A stretch of DNA of 64,000 nt, taken from the NCBI RefSeq assembly GCF_949987515.2, contig NC_082697.1, positions 86,798,554-86,862,553 on the forward strand. Reading direction: 5' to 3'. Source of the DNA: Delphinus delphis. Taxonomy: Eukaryota > Chordata > Mammalia > Artiodactyla > Delphinidae. The first letter of the stretch is position 1; each line of letters starts with the position of its first letter. The position numbers and the translations under genes were made by a program. Below are positions 11,890-23,820 of the stretch, piece by piece. A model generated the notes under the pieces. That model ran no database searches and was not told the origin of the DNA. It saw only the letters and a program-made list of their open reading frames with translations.

Positions 11890-13115
11890 CCGTCCACCTC
11901 CAGAAGCATCGCCAGGCACTCGGGGCGCGGTGCCGCCTGCGAGGGCCGGGTAGCAGCTGTCCTTCCCCCGTCACCTCGCCTGGGAGGGAGACTCGAGCCA
12001 CGCAGACAGAGCCCCTGGCACAAGCTGATGCTGGAGGGGTCGTCTTGTGGGGACCTTGTTGGAGAGAAGGGAGTCCTCAGGGCGTCCTGGAGTCTGGCCG
12101 CCCCGGCCCCCTTGCCCAGACAGGCACCCGGAGCTGTCTGCAGCGGGGGCCCCTACAGGCACTCGGGAGGTGCTTGTTGGAAACACATGGGCCCCGTGGG
12201 GGTGACCGGCGGGTGTGAGGAGAGGCTGGAGGCAGGGGTCAGGACACCTGAGCGACTGGTCCGCTGGCTGCCCGGGGGAGGATGCTGGGGGCGGGGCATG
12301 GCCCATCCCTGCCCAGACCCATCATCCTAGGTCTCAGGCGCCAGGCCTGACGTGGCAGGAGGTACCACATGCTCCTGCCCACGGGGTGAGCAGGTGGCCC
12401 TCAGCCCGGCCGCCAAGCCCCGAAGGTGTCCTGCAGGCGCAGGGGGAGGCTGGGTCTCCCCCTCGTCCCCCGCTCCGACTGCCCCAGGCCCCCAGCCGTG
12501 GCAGGTGCGCTAGCCCTTCCCTGACGGGTGGCTGGTGACGCTGCTCATGGGAGATTGATTCCCTTCGGTGAGTTCCATCCTGGTGGTGCCGACGGTCTCC
12601 TGGGAGAACGCCAGACCCTCCAGGGAAGGACTGCGGCGGGCAGGGGGTGGGCTGCAGCCAGAGGCCGCTGGGGCTCCCTCCAACCGTCCTGGTCCCGGGC
12701 TGCCTGTCTCTGGGACGTCTCAGGGTCACGGTGCACATGCAAACGCGACGGGTTTCGGGGCCTGCCCGGCGGCCGTGCCGTCAGGCAGCAGTCTGTGTCT
12801 CCGTCCCCCGAACTCCTGCCGCACGCCCCCTGCTAATCCTGAGGGGGCCCCCACGCCCGGAACGGAAGACCTCAGTGAATGTCCGGTGGATCCCAGCCAC
12901 CGTCGTGCCCGTCACCAGGCCTCTCCCCACCCTCTGTCCCCTGAATCCAAGGGCTGCCCACGGGCGCGCGCGTGAACCGTGAGGGGTCTGCCTGCCTCTG
13001 GGGGCACTACTTCCAGGCGGCTGGGACACGCGTGCTCAGAGCCCCAGCTCCGCTCCCACTGCCTCCGAGTGCCCCAAGGGCCTTGCGCAGGGGTCGGGCC
13101 GGGAGTGGCCCCGCC
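11890..13115. other. Unique GC-rich intronic sequence
   Basis: I recognise no repeats or exons. The open frames (up to about 150 codons) overlap each other in several frames and carry no recognisable domain. Confidence 0.5.
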
Positions 13116-13119
13116 ACGG

Positions 13120-13290
13120 ACGCCGAGTGATTTAGCGACGTGATTACTTCCTAATGCAATACCTCACGGAGCTTTTTATTAGATTTTCTCCCTTTCCTTC
13201 CAAATGCTCTTTGGAAATAAACACCTGGGGCTGTTACACTTTATATCACTCAGTTTAATTAGCTTTTAAATCACATAATATCACCGGACC
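13120..13290. promoter_or_regulatory. AT-rich island, candidate conserved non-coding element
   Basis: A sharp drop in GC lies inside very GC-rich unique sequence with no repeat signature. It holds a TAATTAG homeodomain core at 13256-13262, a forkhead-like AAATAAACA at 13215 and an adjacent CACCTG E-box at 13222. Low GC plus intact core motifs in old unique DNA is typical of constrained enhancers. No conservation data were available to test this. Confidence 0.35.
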
Positions 13291-13299
13291 GCTCTCAGA

Positions 13300-15880
13300 T
13301 ATCGGCTGTCTGGGCCAGGCTGAAGGACCTGGGTGTCGCCCCACGTGTCTGCCCCTGTGAGGCCCTCGCAGCCGTGACTGGGGGCCCGTGGGCCTGCACC
13401 TCTCAGACGGGACACGGGCTCCACGAGCAGCCTTCTCCATGTGGCCTGAGGTCCAGGCTCTGCTGCGATGGCCACGTGCCCCGCCCCGGTTCCTGGCAGC
13501 AACGACAGCGGCCTGGAAATCCGAGGGGTGGGTCGGAGCCCCCAGGAGCCTTGGAACCGGGCGCGAGGCCCAGGAAGGCCACTCAGACAAGGCCAGTGGG
13601 AGTCGTGTTAGGACAGACCCTGTGCCAGGTCGCTCGGGAAATTAGGTTCCCCCGTAAGGTCACTCACTCTGACGGAAAATTAGGCGGTATTTTCCTAACC
13701 GAGCGTGGCTGTCGCTTCTTGGAGGGGAGGGGGCCTCCTGTCCAGCATTTCATGGTGTGTCGTGAAGTCAGCCGCGCCCCGTGTGCGCCTCGTAGGAAGC
13801 CCCGTGCATCCGAGGGCAGCCCAGGTCGCCTTCCCCACCAGGTGGGAGGCGGGAGCCCCCCGACCTACCCGTCCTCTCGCGTCTGTCCTTGGTCCCCCTT
13901 TAGGCCCAGGTCGGGGGTCTTCTCAGGGTCCTGCCCGAGGAGCTGCCCCCAGTTCTCAGCTGTGAGACCAGCTCAGCACGGCCCACACAGCCCCTCCTCT
14001 GGTGGCCGTCCAGGGCCCGGACGCACTTAGACGCGTAAATACGCGAGTCAGCGTGGCTTCCCCTCCTGTGCGGGGTCATGCCGCCAACTGCAGGGGCGTC
14101 TGAGCGGGGCAGACGCGGGCCTGCCTGGCGTATGAGCCTGCGTGTGTGCCCGGGTACACAGGCGTGGGTCTCCTGCACACGCTCACACACAGTTGTGACA
14201 GGATGGAGGAAACGGCGTGTTGACGTACTTGTGAGCGTTGGATGTTTCTGTCGTCATGTTTTCCTAGGGTGACACGTCGTCCGTACAGAGTGAGGATTAT
14301 TTTGTGTACCACAGTCAGTGTGAGCTGTTGGCTGTCCCCCTGAGGCCTGGGCCAGTGTCCTGCGGGTGGCCCGACTTGCGCCACGGGGGTGTGGAATCCC
14401 CCGGGGACGTGGGCAGCAAGGTCACCACCAAGGCTCTGGCCTTGTCCTCGCTTGAGCCAGAATCGCGTGGAATCCTGACCGTGTTCCCAAGTGGGCCCAG
14501 CCCTCATGCTGTCCTGCCTCCAGCGCGCAGGCCCAGCCTGTGATGCGCAGTAGGGCCGGCGACCCCGCATGAGCCTTCCCTCGCCTGGTCTCCCCGTCCC
14601 GGTGGGCCCGAGCCCAAGGAGACCTCTCTCCGCCGTGTGACGGGCCACGTGGTGGTGACCCTCGGCCTCGCAGGAGCGGGTGGCTACGTGGGGCCTGTGG
14701 GCCCAGGGTTTCAGGGTTCAAAGGAGCTGGAAACAACCAACATTTACGCTAAATTTCCTGAATCTGTAACAGTGACTAACGTTTGTAAACAAGGTTCTGC
14801 ATCAAGGAAAACCCACGGGTGAGGTTCAGCCCACGAGCCACGTGCGGGCGTGCGGACCACCCAGGGCGCCTCCACGCTGGCAGGCGGGCTGACGGTCAGG
14901 CGCCGACCACCCGCTCCCTGCACCAGGCTGGGCCAGGCCCCGACCCCTGACACGCGCTGGGCCGCAGCCAGCGTGAGAAAGTGCGTGCGGAGGGCACGAC
15001 GGCAACGGTCATCTGCTCACGCGGGCGAAGGGGGCGGGTTGTGTGTGGGGCATCGGCAAAGGGCCAGCTGCAGAGCCCCTCCATCAGAGGCCCGTCACCG
15101 TCCGGGTCCCTCCAGCCCCACCCCACCCCTGCCAGCATGTCCTGACGCCTCCCTGCTCACGATGAGCAGCTGCCCCCGGGGTTCCCCGCGGTTGACTGAA
15201 ACCCAGCGTTGTCCCTGGTGCACTCAGAAAGCGCCGGTCGGTGTCTGGTTAAACTGTTACTCCCGGTGAGGCCGATCGGCCCGGCAGTTGGGAGACGGAC
15301 AGCTACATGGGGGACGGAAAGCGAGAGTCCCGGGGACCTCAGCCTGCCCCAGCGGGGGCCCAGAGCCTGGCGCTGAGGATTCGTGCGTCTGAACGTTTAC
15401 TGAGGACGCGTCACGTCAGGCCCCGGGCCCACAGCACGGGTCCCGTGTGGCCCCCCTCTCCATCGCTGTCACACGATGTTCCCGGGGGTCTGTCCTGGGA
15501 GCAGATTCTGAGGCTGCGCCGTCCTGCCCTTGGGCGGGGACGGGCTCCACGCAGCCCAGGACTCGGCGTCAGAGTCCGGATCCCTCCAGTGTGCTTTGTG
15601 CGGGCGGCCACTCGCCATGTTGGTCAGGGAGTCTGATGCCTGGGGCTCTCTGAACCTTCCTCAAGGACCAGCTCTGCAGGGTCCCCTAAACCGCCACGCC
15701 CTCTGGTCGCTGCCGCGCAGTCTCTGCTGTTGCCGCCCACCGACACCAGCACGTGAGGATGTGTCCTGTGTCCTGAGGGGGAGTTGGTGCTTACTCGACA
15801 GAAAAGGCCGGCGAAGCTGGGAAAGAAATGCGGTCTTCACACACTCCAAAGAGAGCAATTTCCCTTTCCCAGGTCAGATG
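13300..15880. other. Unique GC-rich intronic sequence
   Basis: No repeat family or exon could be supported. The many CpGs give open frames of up to about 220 codons with arginine- and proline-rich composition, overlapped by equally long frames on the other strand. Confidence 0.45.
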
Positions 15881-15884
15881 TGAA

Positions 15885-16160
15885 TGTTACAGTCCTTTAA
15901 AAAATCATTTCCAAGATTAAATCACAGGAAGATACCTGCAAGAAGTGAGGAGATTACTTGTATTCTATTCCTGGGTCCAGGGAGCAAATCAACTGCAGAA
16001 TATGTTTTGAAATTTCTTTTTTTAAATGAATGTGGTCAATGAAAATGCAGAGCTGTCAGCAGGACATAACCCTCCTATTGCAAGATGAAGAAAATCCCGT
16101 GATGATTCAGGCCCCGTGAAACAGGTCTGAAAGCGAAGAGCACCCTCGTGTAGGGTGAGG
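15885..16160. other. AT-rich intronic island without recognised repeat
   Basis: The sequence is about half the GC of its surroundings and has no tandem repeat or transposon hallmark. It is a possible constrained non-coding element, or an old repeat too decayed to name. Confidence 0.3.
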
Positions 16161-16344
16161 GGCTGATGGAACGGAAGATGCACTTCACACGATCTGCACA
16201 CGCAGATTGCATCCGTCGGAGCATTTCGTGCAGAGAAGGAAGCGCTTCCTCCCTTTTGCTCTCATTGTCTGCAGCGGGGGCGGGGCAGGGGGGTCCTCGG
16301 GTGAATGCAGGTGCGCACGCAGCACCTCCTGCCTGAGGCCTGAG

Positions 16345-16521
16345 GCCCGACGGGGCCCGGGGGAGCGCGAGCCCTTTGCTGCCGGCTGCTTCTCTGGGGG
16401 AGGCCGGACGGGGCCCGGGGGAGCGCGAGCCCTTTGCTGCCGGCTGCTTCTCTGGGGGAGGCCGGACGGGGCCCGGGGGAGCGCGAGCCCTTTGCTGCCG
16501 GCTGCTTCTCTGGGGGGAGCC
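16345..16521. repeat. 58-bp tandem repeat, three copies
   Basis: The anchor CGGGGCCCGG occurs at 16351, 16409 and 16467, exactly 58 bp apart. The copies are nearly identical. Each runs through GAGCGCGAGCCCTTTGCTGC and ends in TTCTCTGGGGGAGGCCGGA. Because 58 is not a multiple of 3, the encoded peptide changes frame from copy to copy, so coding function is unlikely. The array is GC-rich and probably length-polymorphic. Confidence 0.93.
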
Positions 16522-16524
16522 CTC

Positions 16525-18175
16525 GGTTCAGACGCCCCCAGATCCTGGCGGTCCCTTGCTGGTGCTCGTCCTGTGCCTGACACCCTACCCTGTGGGTCCC
16601 AGCCGTGGCTGGACGCCTGGGTGCCAGTGACTCGTCCGATGGACGCCCTCGGGGGTGGGCCTCCCTGGGTGGCTTCGGTGAGATGCCGTCCAGCCAGGGC
16701 AGAGGGTGCCCCTGCCCCTCCTGTGCTCTGACCTGCCTGGAAGTCGCGAGCCTCGTGGGGCTGGAGGGCAGGGCAGCGTGAGAAGCCGTCACCTGGGACT
16801 GCACGTGCCGCCTGGCACGAGCACGGAGCCCCTGGGAGAGGACCCGCCCGACGCGACAGGGTGCAGGCACGGAGGTGGAGGGAGGTCTCGGGCCTTGGGG
16901 CGTGCTTGGGGGGAGACAGCTCAGCCCCCACATGGCTCACCAGGGCGGCGGCCTTTTCTCCGAGGAGGCCAGTCCTGACCAAACCCGCTGCCTCAGAAAC
17001 GAGTCTGCGCCCCGAGTCTCCACACCTGCCTTTGGTTTTGATTCCATGTTAGCAAAAGAGCCCAGTAGGAACCATGCACTTCAGCAGTGAGATGTTTTAA
17101 TTGCATCTTAAAATAGAAATGCAATAAAGAACATAAAACCGAGACTAACCAAGTGTGTTTAAGGGAGCCCCCGGCACGGCCAGAGGCGGGCGGGCTGGTA
17201 AGCTGCCCACTCACGGAGCCAAGCCCTCAGAAGGGCACTGGGGACCTCGGCCCGCCTGGCTGGCCTGGACCCTTTGGCACATCCAGCCGTGCCATGCAGG
17301 GCGGGCGCTGCCAGGGTCTTGAAAACAAGGGGAGGGTGGGATCCTGTTGGGCTGATTTATCGTCCGTCAAAGAATCTCTGGGTTCTACCAGGAAGAGAGG
17401 GGAGACCACCTTCTTGTCGGGCTGGCTGTTCGGGGGTGTGGGCGGCTAGCGGGCAGCCGGGCCCTGGCCGCAGTGGAGAGGTCCCTGCACGGTCCTGATG
17501 GAGTGGCCAGGTCCACCCTTCCAGCCACCCTGCCACCTGGGGGCTCCTGGGAGCCTGCGTCTGCTCCAGGAGCAGTGACTGCAAGCCCAGAGCCATCCAA
17601 GCACCCCTGCAGACCTGAGCCCAGCCTCCAGCTTAGGGTCCAAACAAACTCATTCTGGCGCCCAAGTCAGCTTCCATACTGAGGGGAGGACAGAGGTGGC
17701 CACGGCCTTTTAACCCTCACACCCCGCGCCCTGCCCTCCAGGCTCGCGACTCTGCTCCCCTCTGCATGGCGAGCAGGGGAAGGCGGGGGGTCAGAGGTCT
17801 GCGGCTGCGGCGGTGGATGCCCAGTAAGGGTCTGAGGACTGGCCGAGGGGCCGTGTGGGCAAGGGAGCCCCGAGGAGGGGGGGCAGGGCTGCCCTGGGGC
17901 AGAGGCTGGGCACCCCATGGGTGCAGAGTCTCAGGATCCTTGTGGGGAAAGTCCACCTCTGGTTCCTGTCCTGCTTCGAGCACCAGTGTGCTTTAGCTCC
18001 AGAGTGGAGAGCAGAGCCAGGCCCTGAGCGGGGAAGGCTGGGGCTGGAATCCCGGACGAATCCGCCTCCAGCCTCCCGCGCTGGAGCCTCAGGGCCGCGG
18101 GGCCTCAGGGCCGCGGGGCCGCAGGACCGCAGCTACACGGAAGCCCAGGGCTCAGGCGGGAAGGGCTGAAATCTG
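16525..18175. other. Unique intronic sequence
   Basis: GC-rich sequence with a short AT-rich dip at 17050-17165. There is also a short imperfect GGCCGCGGGGCC-type direct repeat at 18092-18124. No exon or transposon is supported. Confidence 0.45.
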
Positions 18176-18179
18176 TCGC

Positions 18180-18345
18180 CGCTTCCTCTTATTTTATTAC
18201 CGGCGTGGCAGTTGCAGAGTTGAAATGGAGCTTAAAAAGCCTTTGTGAGTAATTAGTGTCAAAAACACAAGATCTACAAAGCCATAAACTCACAGCTTGG
18301 TGATGTTACCGAGTAGTAATTAAAAAGGAAAAAAGAAAATTCCGT
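18180..18345. promoter_or_regulatory. AT-rich island with TAATTA cores, candidate enhancer
   Basis: Two homeodomain-type cores lie 67 bp apart, TAATTAG at 18250 and TAATTAA at 18317. The block is low in GC and shows no repeat family, while the sequence on both sides is strongly GC-rich. Function is inferred only from composition and motifs. Confidence 0.3.
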
Positions 18346-19350
18346 TCCAAGATCAGATCTTCAGCCAAAGATGAAAAACAAGGCAGTGTGCACATGATCC
18401 GGTGCTGGGGGGCGAGGGACGGTTGGCACAGACTAGCGACACACGTGCGCAGGCTGAGGCCCCTGGACGTCACCGGGCGCACCTGCGGCCCCCAGCAGGG
18501 ACGGCGGACCCGATGCGGACCGAGCAGGCTCCCGCAGACCGTCACCTGCCCGAAACGAGGGGGCCGCAGCGGGTGTGCCCGAGACCGCCGCTCCTGACTG
18601 CCAGGCCTGGGTCCCGCCGTCCGTGTACCCGTGTCCAGCAGTAGCAGCAAAGGGAGGCGACTTGGGTGAAAGAGGAGAGAACCCCACTCCCGCCCAAGCC
18701 GCTCCGTCGATGGAGGGAGACCCGTGGCTGCTGGGTCGTCGTATTGGACGTTTGTGCTGCAGGTGCTTGTGCAGCCCAGCGTGAAGACTGGAGAGCGTCG
18801 CCCAGGTGTCACGGTCGTGCAGAGGTGTCGGGGAGGCTCGAGCCGGGCTCGGGGGGCAGCACGGGTTCGTGGCTGGGAGAGGGGAGGCCACGTCCAGCAG
18901 CAGGACGGGAGGGGGGTGTCGGCGGAGGCCGGGCGGCGGGCGTCTCTGTGCCGCCCCTCCCTGCACTGCCACCCTGAAGTCACGGTCTCGGCCTCCAGTT
19001 TTGTTCTTCAAGGTTTGGGGAGCTCTGGGTTCTCGGCACTTCCGTATTGATTTTAGACCCAGCTTGTCAAGTCCTACGCTGGAAGCCTGCTGAGGTTTGA
19101 CTAGGGCCGCACTGAAGCTGTAGATCACGTGGGGAGAGTTGCCTTCTTGACAATATCGAGTCTTCCAAGCTGTGAACAGTTTCCCTCTCCGTGCTGTCCT
19201 CTCGTTTCCAGGGCACAGGTGTCTCACGTCTTTTGTCCAGTTTATCCCTAAGTTTTTCATGTTTTTGATGCAATCATGAATTGTTTTTTTACTTTTAATT
19301 TCTTTTTGTTGCTAGCATATAAAAACAGTTCTTTTTTGTAAAATTGACCT

Positions 19351-19549
19351 TTTTTTTTTTTTTTTTTTTTTTTGGCGGTACGCGGGCCTCACTGTTGTGG
19401 CCTCTCCCGTTGCGGAGCACAGGCTCAGCGGCCATGGCTCACAGGCCCAGCCGATCCGCGGCATGTGGGATCCTCCCGGACCGGGGCACGAACCCGTGTT
19501 CCCTGCATCAGCAGGCGGACTCTCAACCACTGCGCCACCAGGGAAGCCC
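19351..19549 (-). mobile_element. CHR-type SINE (short form) nested in L1
   Basis: A poly-T run is followed by the reverse short form, ending in CCACCAGGGAAGCC. The target-site duplication TGTAAAATTGACCTTTT is perfect, at 19337 and 19550. The perfect duplication and long tail mark it as one of the younger insertions in the window. Compared with the copy at 21563 it lacks the GGCTCCGGATGCGCA segment, a small internal deletion. Confidence 0.95.
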
Positions 19550-20741
19550 TGTAAAATTGACCTTTTATTTTGCAACCTTGCTGACCTCCCATATTAGTTC
19601 TAGTAGCTTTTTAATATATTCTATTGTATTTTCTACAGAGACAGTGATGTTATCTATAACAACAGTTGTGCTTCTACCTGTCCAAACTGGAGGGATTTGT
19701 TTCTTTTTCTTGCCTTATTTCCCTGGCTAGAACCTGCAGAACAGTGTTGAGTAGAAGTGGTGAGAGTGAACATTCTTGTCCCAAGTTCAACCTGAAGGGA
19801 CTCATTCAGTCTGAAGCCACTGAGTGTGCTGTCACCTGTGGGCTGGTCAGAGACGTCCTTTATCAGGCTGAGGAAGTTCTGGTCTGATCCTCATCTGCTG
19901 AGGAATTTTTTGAGGTGTGCATGTTGGGTTTGGTCAAGTCCTTTCTCTGCATCTATTGAGGTATTGTGGGTTTTCTTCTTTACTTTGTTTATATGTTGAA
20001 TTACTTTTTCTAATGGTAAACCAGCCTTGCATTCCTGGGACAGAACCCACTTGTATTACCTTTTCTGTATGTTATTGGACATGCGTTTGCTTACTGTTTT
20101 GTTTAGCATTTTTGCATGTCTACTCCTGGGGATTATTGGACTGTATTTGTTTTCCTTGTGCTGTTATTGTCTGATCGTGGCATCATGGTGATGCTTGGCT
20201 CATGGAATGGGTTGGAGAGCATTCCTCCTCTTCCATTTTCCTAAACGATTTATGTAGAGCTGGTATTTATTTATTCCTTAAACATTTGATAGAATTCACC
20301 AGGAAAGCCAGCCAGCCTTGGAGATTCCTCTGTGAGAAGGTTTTCACTGCAAACTCAATTCCTTTAATAGACGTAGGACTATTCAGGTTATCTCTTTCTT
20401 TTGTAGTGAACTTTGGTAGTTTTGGTGTCTTTCAAAGAATTTTTCCATTTTATTTAAGTTGTCAGGTTTATTGGCAAAAAGTTGTTCATAATGTTCCCTT
20501 ACTATCCTTTTAACATCCATAGAATTCATAGTGCTGTCACCTCTCTCATTCATGATACTAGTAATTTGTGTCTTCTTTTATACCTGATTAATCTGACCAG
20601 TTTATCAATTTTATTAATCTCCTGGAAAAAATCCCTTTTGGTTTCATTTTTTTCTAATGCTTTTCTATTTCAGTGATTTCTGCTTTGATCTTTTATTTCC
20701 TTTCTTCTGCTTACTCTGGGTGTACTTTGCCCTTTTTATTT

Positions 20742-20873
20742 TAGTTTCTTATTTATGTATTTATTTGTTTAATTTTGGCCACGGCACGTGTCTTAGTTCC
20801 CTGACCGGGGATCGAACCCGTGCCCCCTGCAGCAGACGCACGGAGCCCTAACCACTGGGCCGCCTGGGAAGTC
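20742..20873 (-). mobile_element. CHR-2-like tRNA-derived SINE, antisense
   Basis: Reverse head with CCTAACCACTGGGCCGCC at 20848 and the TCGAACCCGTGCCCCCTGCA B-box region at 20812. The A-rich tail lies on the left as ATTTATGTATTTATTTG. It is about 130 bp, shorter than the CHR forms elsewhere, and sits inside the old L1. Confidence 0.8.
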
Positions 20874-21562
20874 CTCAAGGTCGAAGCTGAAGTCTTCTTC
20901 TCTAATGTAGACACTTAGTGCTATACATTCTCCCCCAAGCTCTGTTTTACCAGCATTCCACAAATTCTGACATTTTATTTTTATCGTCATTCGGTTTAAA
21001 AGTGCGAATTTCCCTTTTGATTTTTTCCTTGACCCATAGGTTACTTAGAAGTATATTATTAAGTTTCCATATATTTTGAAAATTTCCAGATAGCTTTCTG
21101 TTATTACTTGATGATTTAATTTCATTGTGGTCAGAGAACATAGTTTGTGTGAAATAAATCCTTTTAAATTTACTGAAATTTGTTTTAAGGTCCAGAATGT
21201 GGTCTATCTAAATAAATATACTCGGAAATAATTTGTATTCTGGAGTATGCCGTAAATGTGAGGTCAGGTTTTTTTATAGTATCGTCAAATCTTCTATATC
21301 TTTGCTCGTTTTCTATCTTCCTTTTCTCTCAGTAGACAGAGAGGTGTTGAGATCTCTGACTATAATTACAGATTTGTCTATTCCTTCTTGCATTTCTGTT
21401 GGTCTTTATTTTGTGTGTAGATTAATCCCTTTGTTGTTCTGAAATGGCCTTTTTCCCTGATGATGTTCTTTGCTCTGAAATCTAAGTTGTTTGGCGTCAA
21501 CATGGTCACCGCAGCATTTGGCTTCCATTAGTGTGGTTTATCTTTTTCATATTTTTACTTTT

Positions 21563-21770
21563 TGTTGTTGTTGTTTTGCGGTACGCGGGCCTCTCACTGT
21601 TGTGGCCTCTGCCGTTGTGGAGCACAGGCTCCGGATGCGCAGGCTCAGCGGCCATGGCTCACGGGCCCAGCCGCTCCGCGGCATGTGGGATCCTCCCGGA
21701 CCGGGGCACGAACCCGTGTCCCCTGCATCGGCAGGCGGACTCTCAACCACTGCGCCACCAGGGAAGCCCC
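21563..21770 (-). mobile_element. CHR-type SINE (short form) nested in L1
   Basis: Complete short form with the GGTACGCGGGCCTCTCACTG end at 21580 and CCACCAGGGAAGCCCC at 21770. The flanking ATTTTTACTTTTT (21551) and ATTTTTTACTTTTT (21773) form the target-site duplication. The tail is a TTG-rich run, not pure T. Confidence 0.92.
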
Positions 21771-22827
21771 GTATTTTTTACTTTTTTATGAGCCTCATAT
21801 AATTAAGCCTTGCAAGTCTTTCCAGTCTGACAGTCTCTCCCTTTTTACTGGTGTCTTTAGACCGTTTACATTTAAGGTGATTACTGCTCTGATTAGGTTT
21901 ACGCCCACATCTCATTATTTGTTTTCAGTGGGTCCTATGCTTCGTTCCTCTTTTTCTGCCTTCTCCTGGATTAACTGAATAATTTGTACAAATTCATATA
22001 TCTCCTTTTTTGCCTTGTTAACTGTAACTTTATCTTGGTGTTTTACAGATTGCTTTAGGACTTACAGTGTACATCTTACCACAGTCAACTTCAAGCGACA
22101 TAATATCGCTGCACGTTGACTCTAAGAACCTTGGAGTTCTCGTGCTACACGCATAAACCTTCCAGTTGCCTCCTTCCTGCCTTATTCAACTCCTTGAAAT
22201 ACATTTTACTTATACACATGTTGTAAACCTCACAGTAAACTGCTACTGTTCTTGTTTAAATAGTCAATCACCTTTCAGAGATATTTAGAAGATACTTTAA
22301 GTTTTTTCGTGTACTTCATATGCAGCTTCCACTCCTTGTGCGTTGAAGGAATGAGGCGTTCTTCGTTCTTCCTGTGTACACGCGCATTTCCACCTTCATC
22401 TTCCTTCTCTGTGAAGGGCTTCCTTCAGCATTTCTTGTAGTGTCAGTCAGCTGGCAATAATAGGGTTTTTCCGGTCCCACGTGTCATTTTCACCGGGTGC
22501 GATTCTGGGTTGACTGGGTTTCGTTTGTTGTTTCTGTGCTTTACAGACACTGTCCCACGGCCACCTGGCTTCCCTGTTCCCCGTGAGGAATCTGCTTTCA
22601 GCCCCTCTTTGTTCTGTGGTCACGTGTCTGTTTTTCTCTGGCTGCTTTAAAAATGTTCATTATTGATTTTGGGTGGTTTCATTACCATGTACTTTGGTGT
22701 CATTTTCTTCATTTATTTTTCTGTGCTTGGGGTTCATTGAACTTGTTGGAGCTGCCAGTTTAGTTTTCATCCCATTCAAATGTTTTGGGCTGTTCTTTTT
22801 CCAAGTATTTTTTCTGTCCTCCTGTAT

Positions 22828-23252
22828 TGGTCATCCATCACTGAATAACAGATTATCCCCAGACTGAGTCGCTCAGTTTCCAAAGGCCAGGAGTTGAGTG
22901 CACCTAGCCGGCCCCCTCCTCAGAGCCTCTCGCAGGCTGTGGTCACCTCACATCCCTACCAGGAGAGGATCAGCCCCTGAGTTCACTCACGTGGGTGTGG
23001 GCAGAGCTCAATTCGTTCCTCGTCATGCGGACGGGTCATGGCTTCTCTGGTTTGTGCTTCATCAGAGGCAAGAAGCAGAGAGTGAGAGCAGGGCAGTCAC
23101 CGTCCACCGTGACACCACCTCCCAAGTGACGCCCCATCATTTGTGCCGTATTTTTTACTCAGAGTCCATCAAACTCGAGGATAGCGGGTTGCGCGGGACG
23201 CCAGTGCCAGGAGGCAGGGTCACTGGGGGCCGTCTCGGAAGCCGCCTGCACG
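22828..23252 (-). mobile_element. MaLR-type (MLT1-like) LTR nested in old L1
   Basis: The plus strand shows the reverse LTR order. CACTGAATAACAGATTATCC corresponds to the TAACAAATTACCCC end. CAGCCCCTGAGTTCACTCAC comes next, then AGAGAGTGAGAGCAGG, GTGACGCCCCATCATTTGTG and finally CCAGGAGGCAGGGTCACTGG with GCCGCCTGCAC. L1-like text lies on both sides, so the LTR landed in the L1. Solo LTR; no internal viral genes are present. Confidence 0.65.
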
Positions 23253-23820
23253 CGCATCTCGGCCTCTCCAGGGGCTCAGGTGCACGTGTGGCGTGTCCCT
23301 CGAGGGCCCCAAGGCTCGCTCTCGCGTGTGTGGTTCTTTCTCTTTCATTCTTTTCTCCTCTCTCTTTCATTGAACGGTTTCTGTTTCTGTTTTCAGGTTC
23401 ACTAAACTTTTTTCCCCAACCTCCGATCTGCCATTAATCCCACCCAGGACACTTTTCATCTCATACGCTGTCGTCTTCACCTTTAGAAGTTCAGTTTAGT
23501 TTTTTCTGTATCTTTTACATCTTCAACTTTCTGAACACCTGGAATAAAGTTGTAACAGCTGAGTTAACGTCATCTGCTGGTTCCAGCATCAGTATCAGGT
23601 CTGGATCCATTTCAGTCGATTGCTTTTTCTCTTCCCTGGGAATCGTATTCCCCTGGCGTTTGCACGCTCATCATCGTTGATGGGCGCCAGGCGCGGTGAA
23701 TTTCTTCCCGTTGGGGGCTGGGTGTTTTTGTCTTCCTGTGACAGCTCCCAGACTTTGTTCAGGGGTGTTACTTACTTGGAAGCAGATTCTTTCAGTCTCA
23801 GTTTAAGAGTTGTGAGCCAG

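Larger units (their letters stand above)
18985..23700 (-). mobile_element. Old L1 (L1M-class), antisense, with nested insertions
   Basis: Read on the minus strand this is an L1 running from a 5'/ORF1-type region near 23.6 kb to mid-ORF2 near 19.0 kb. Diagnostic plus-strand blocks are GACAATATCGAGTCTTCCAA (19159), GAAGTGGTGAGAGTGAACAT (19757), CACCAGGAAAGCCAGCCAGC (20297) and TAGACAGAGAGGTGTTGAGA (21333). The 3' end and poly-A are absent on the left, so it is truncated there. No frame survives intact. It is split by three SINEs (19351, 20742, 21563), an LTR (22828) and possibly others, so its original length was about 3.7 kb here. Confidence 0.88.

Noticed and set aside
16185..16982. 265-codon minus-strand frame with repeated LPRAPSG/REAAGSKG peptides
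   Set aside because: The repeat is the 58-bp DNA array read through in shifting frames, not a protein repeat domain.
18433..19260. 275-codon minus-strand open frame
   Set aside because: Its N-terminal part is translated antisense L1 and the rest is GC-rich intron. It has no family resemblance.
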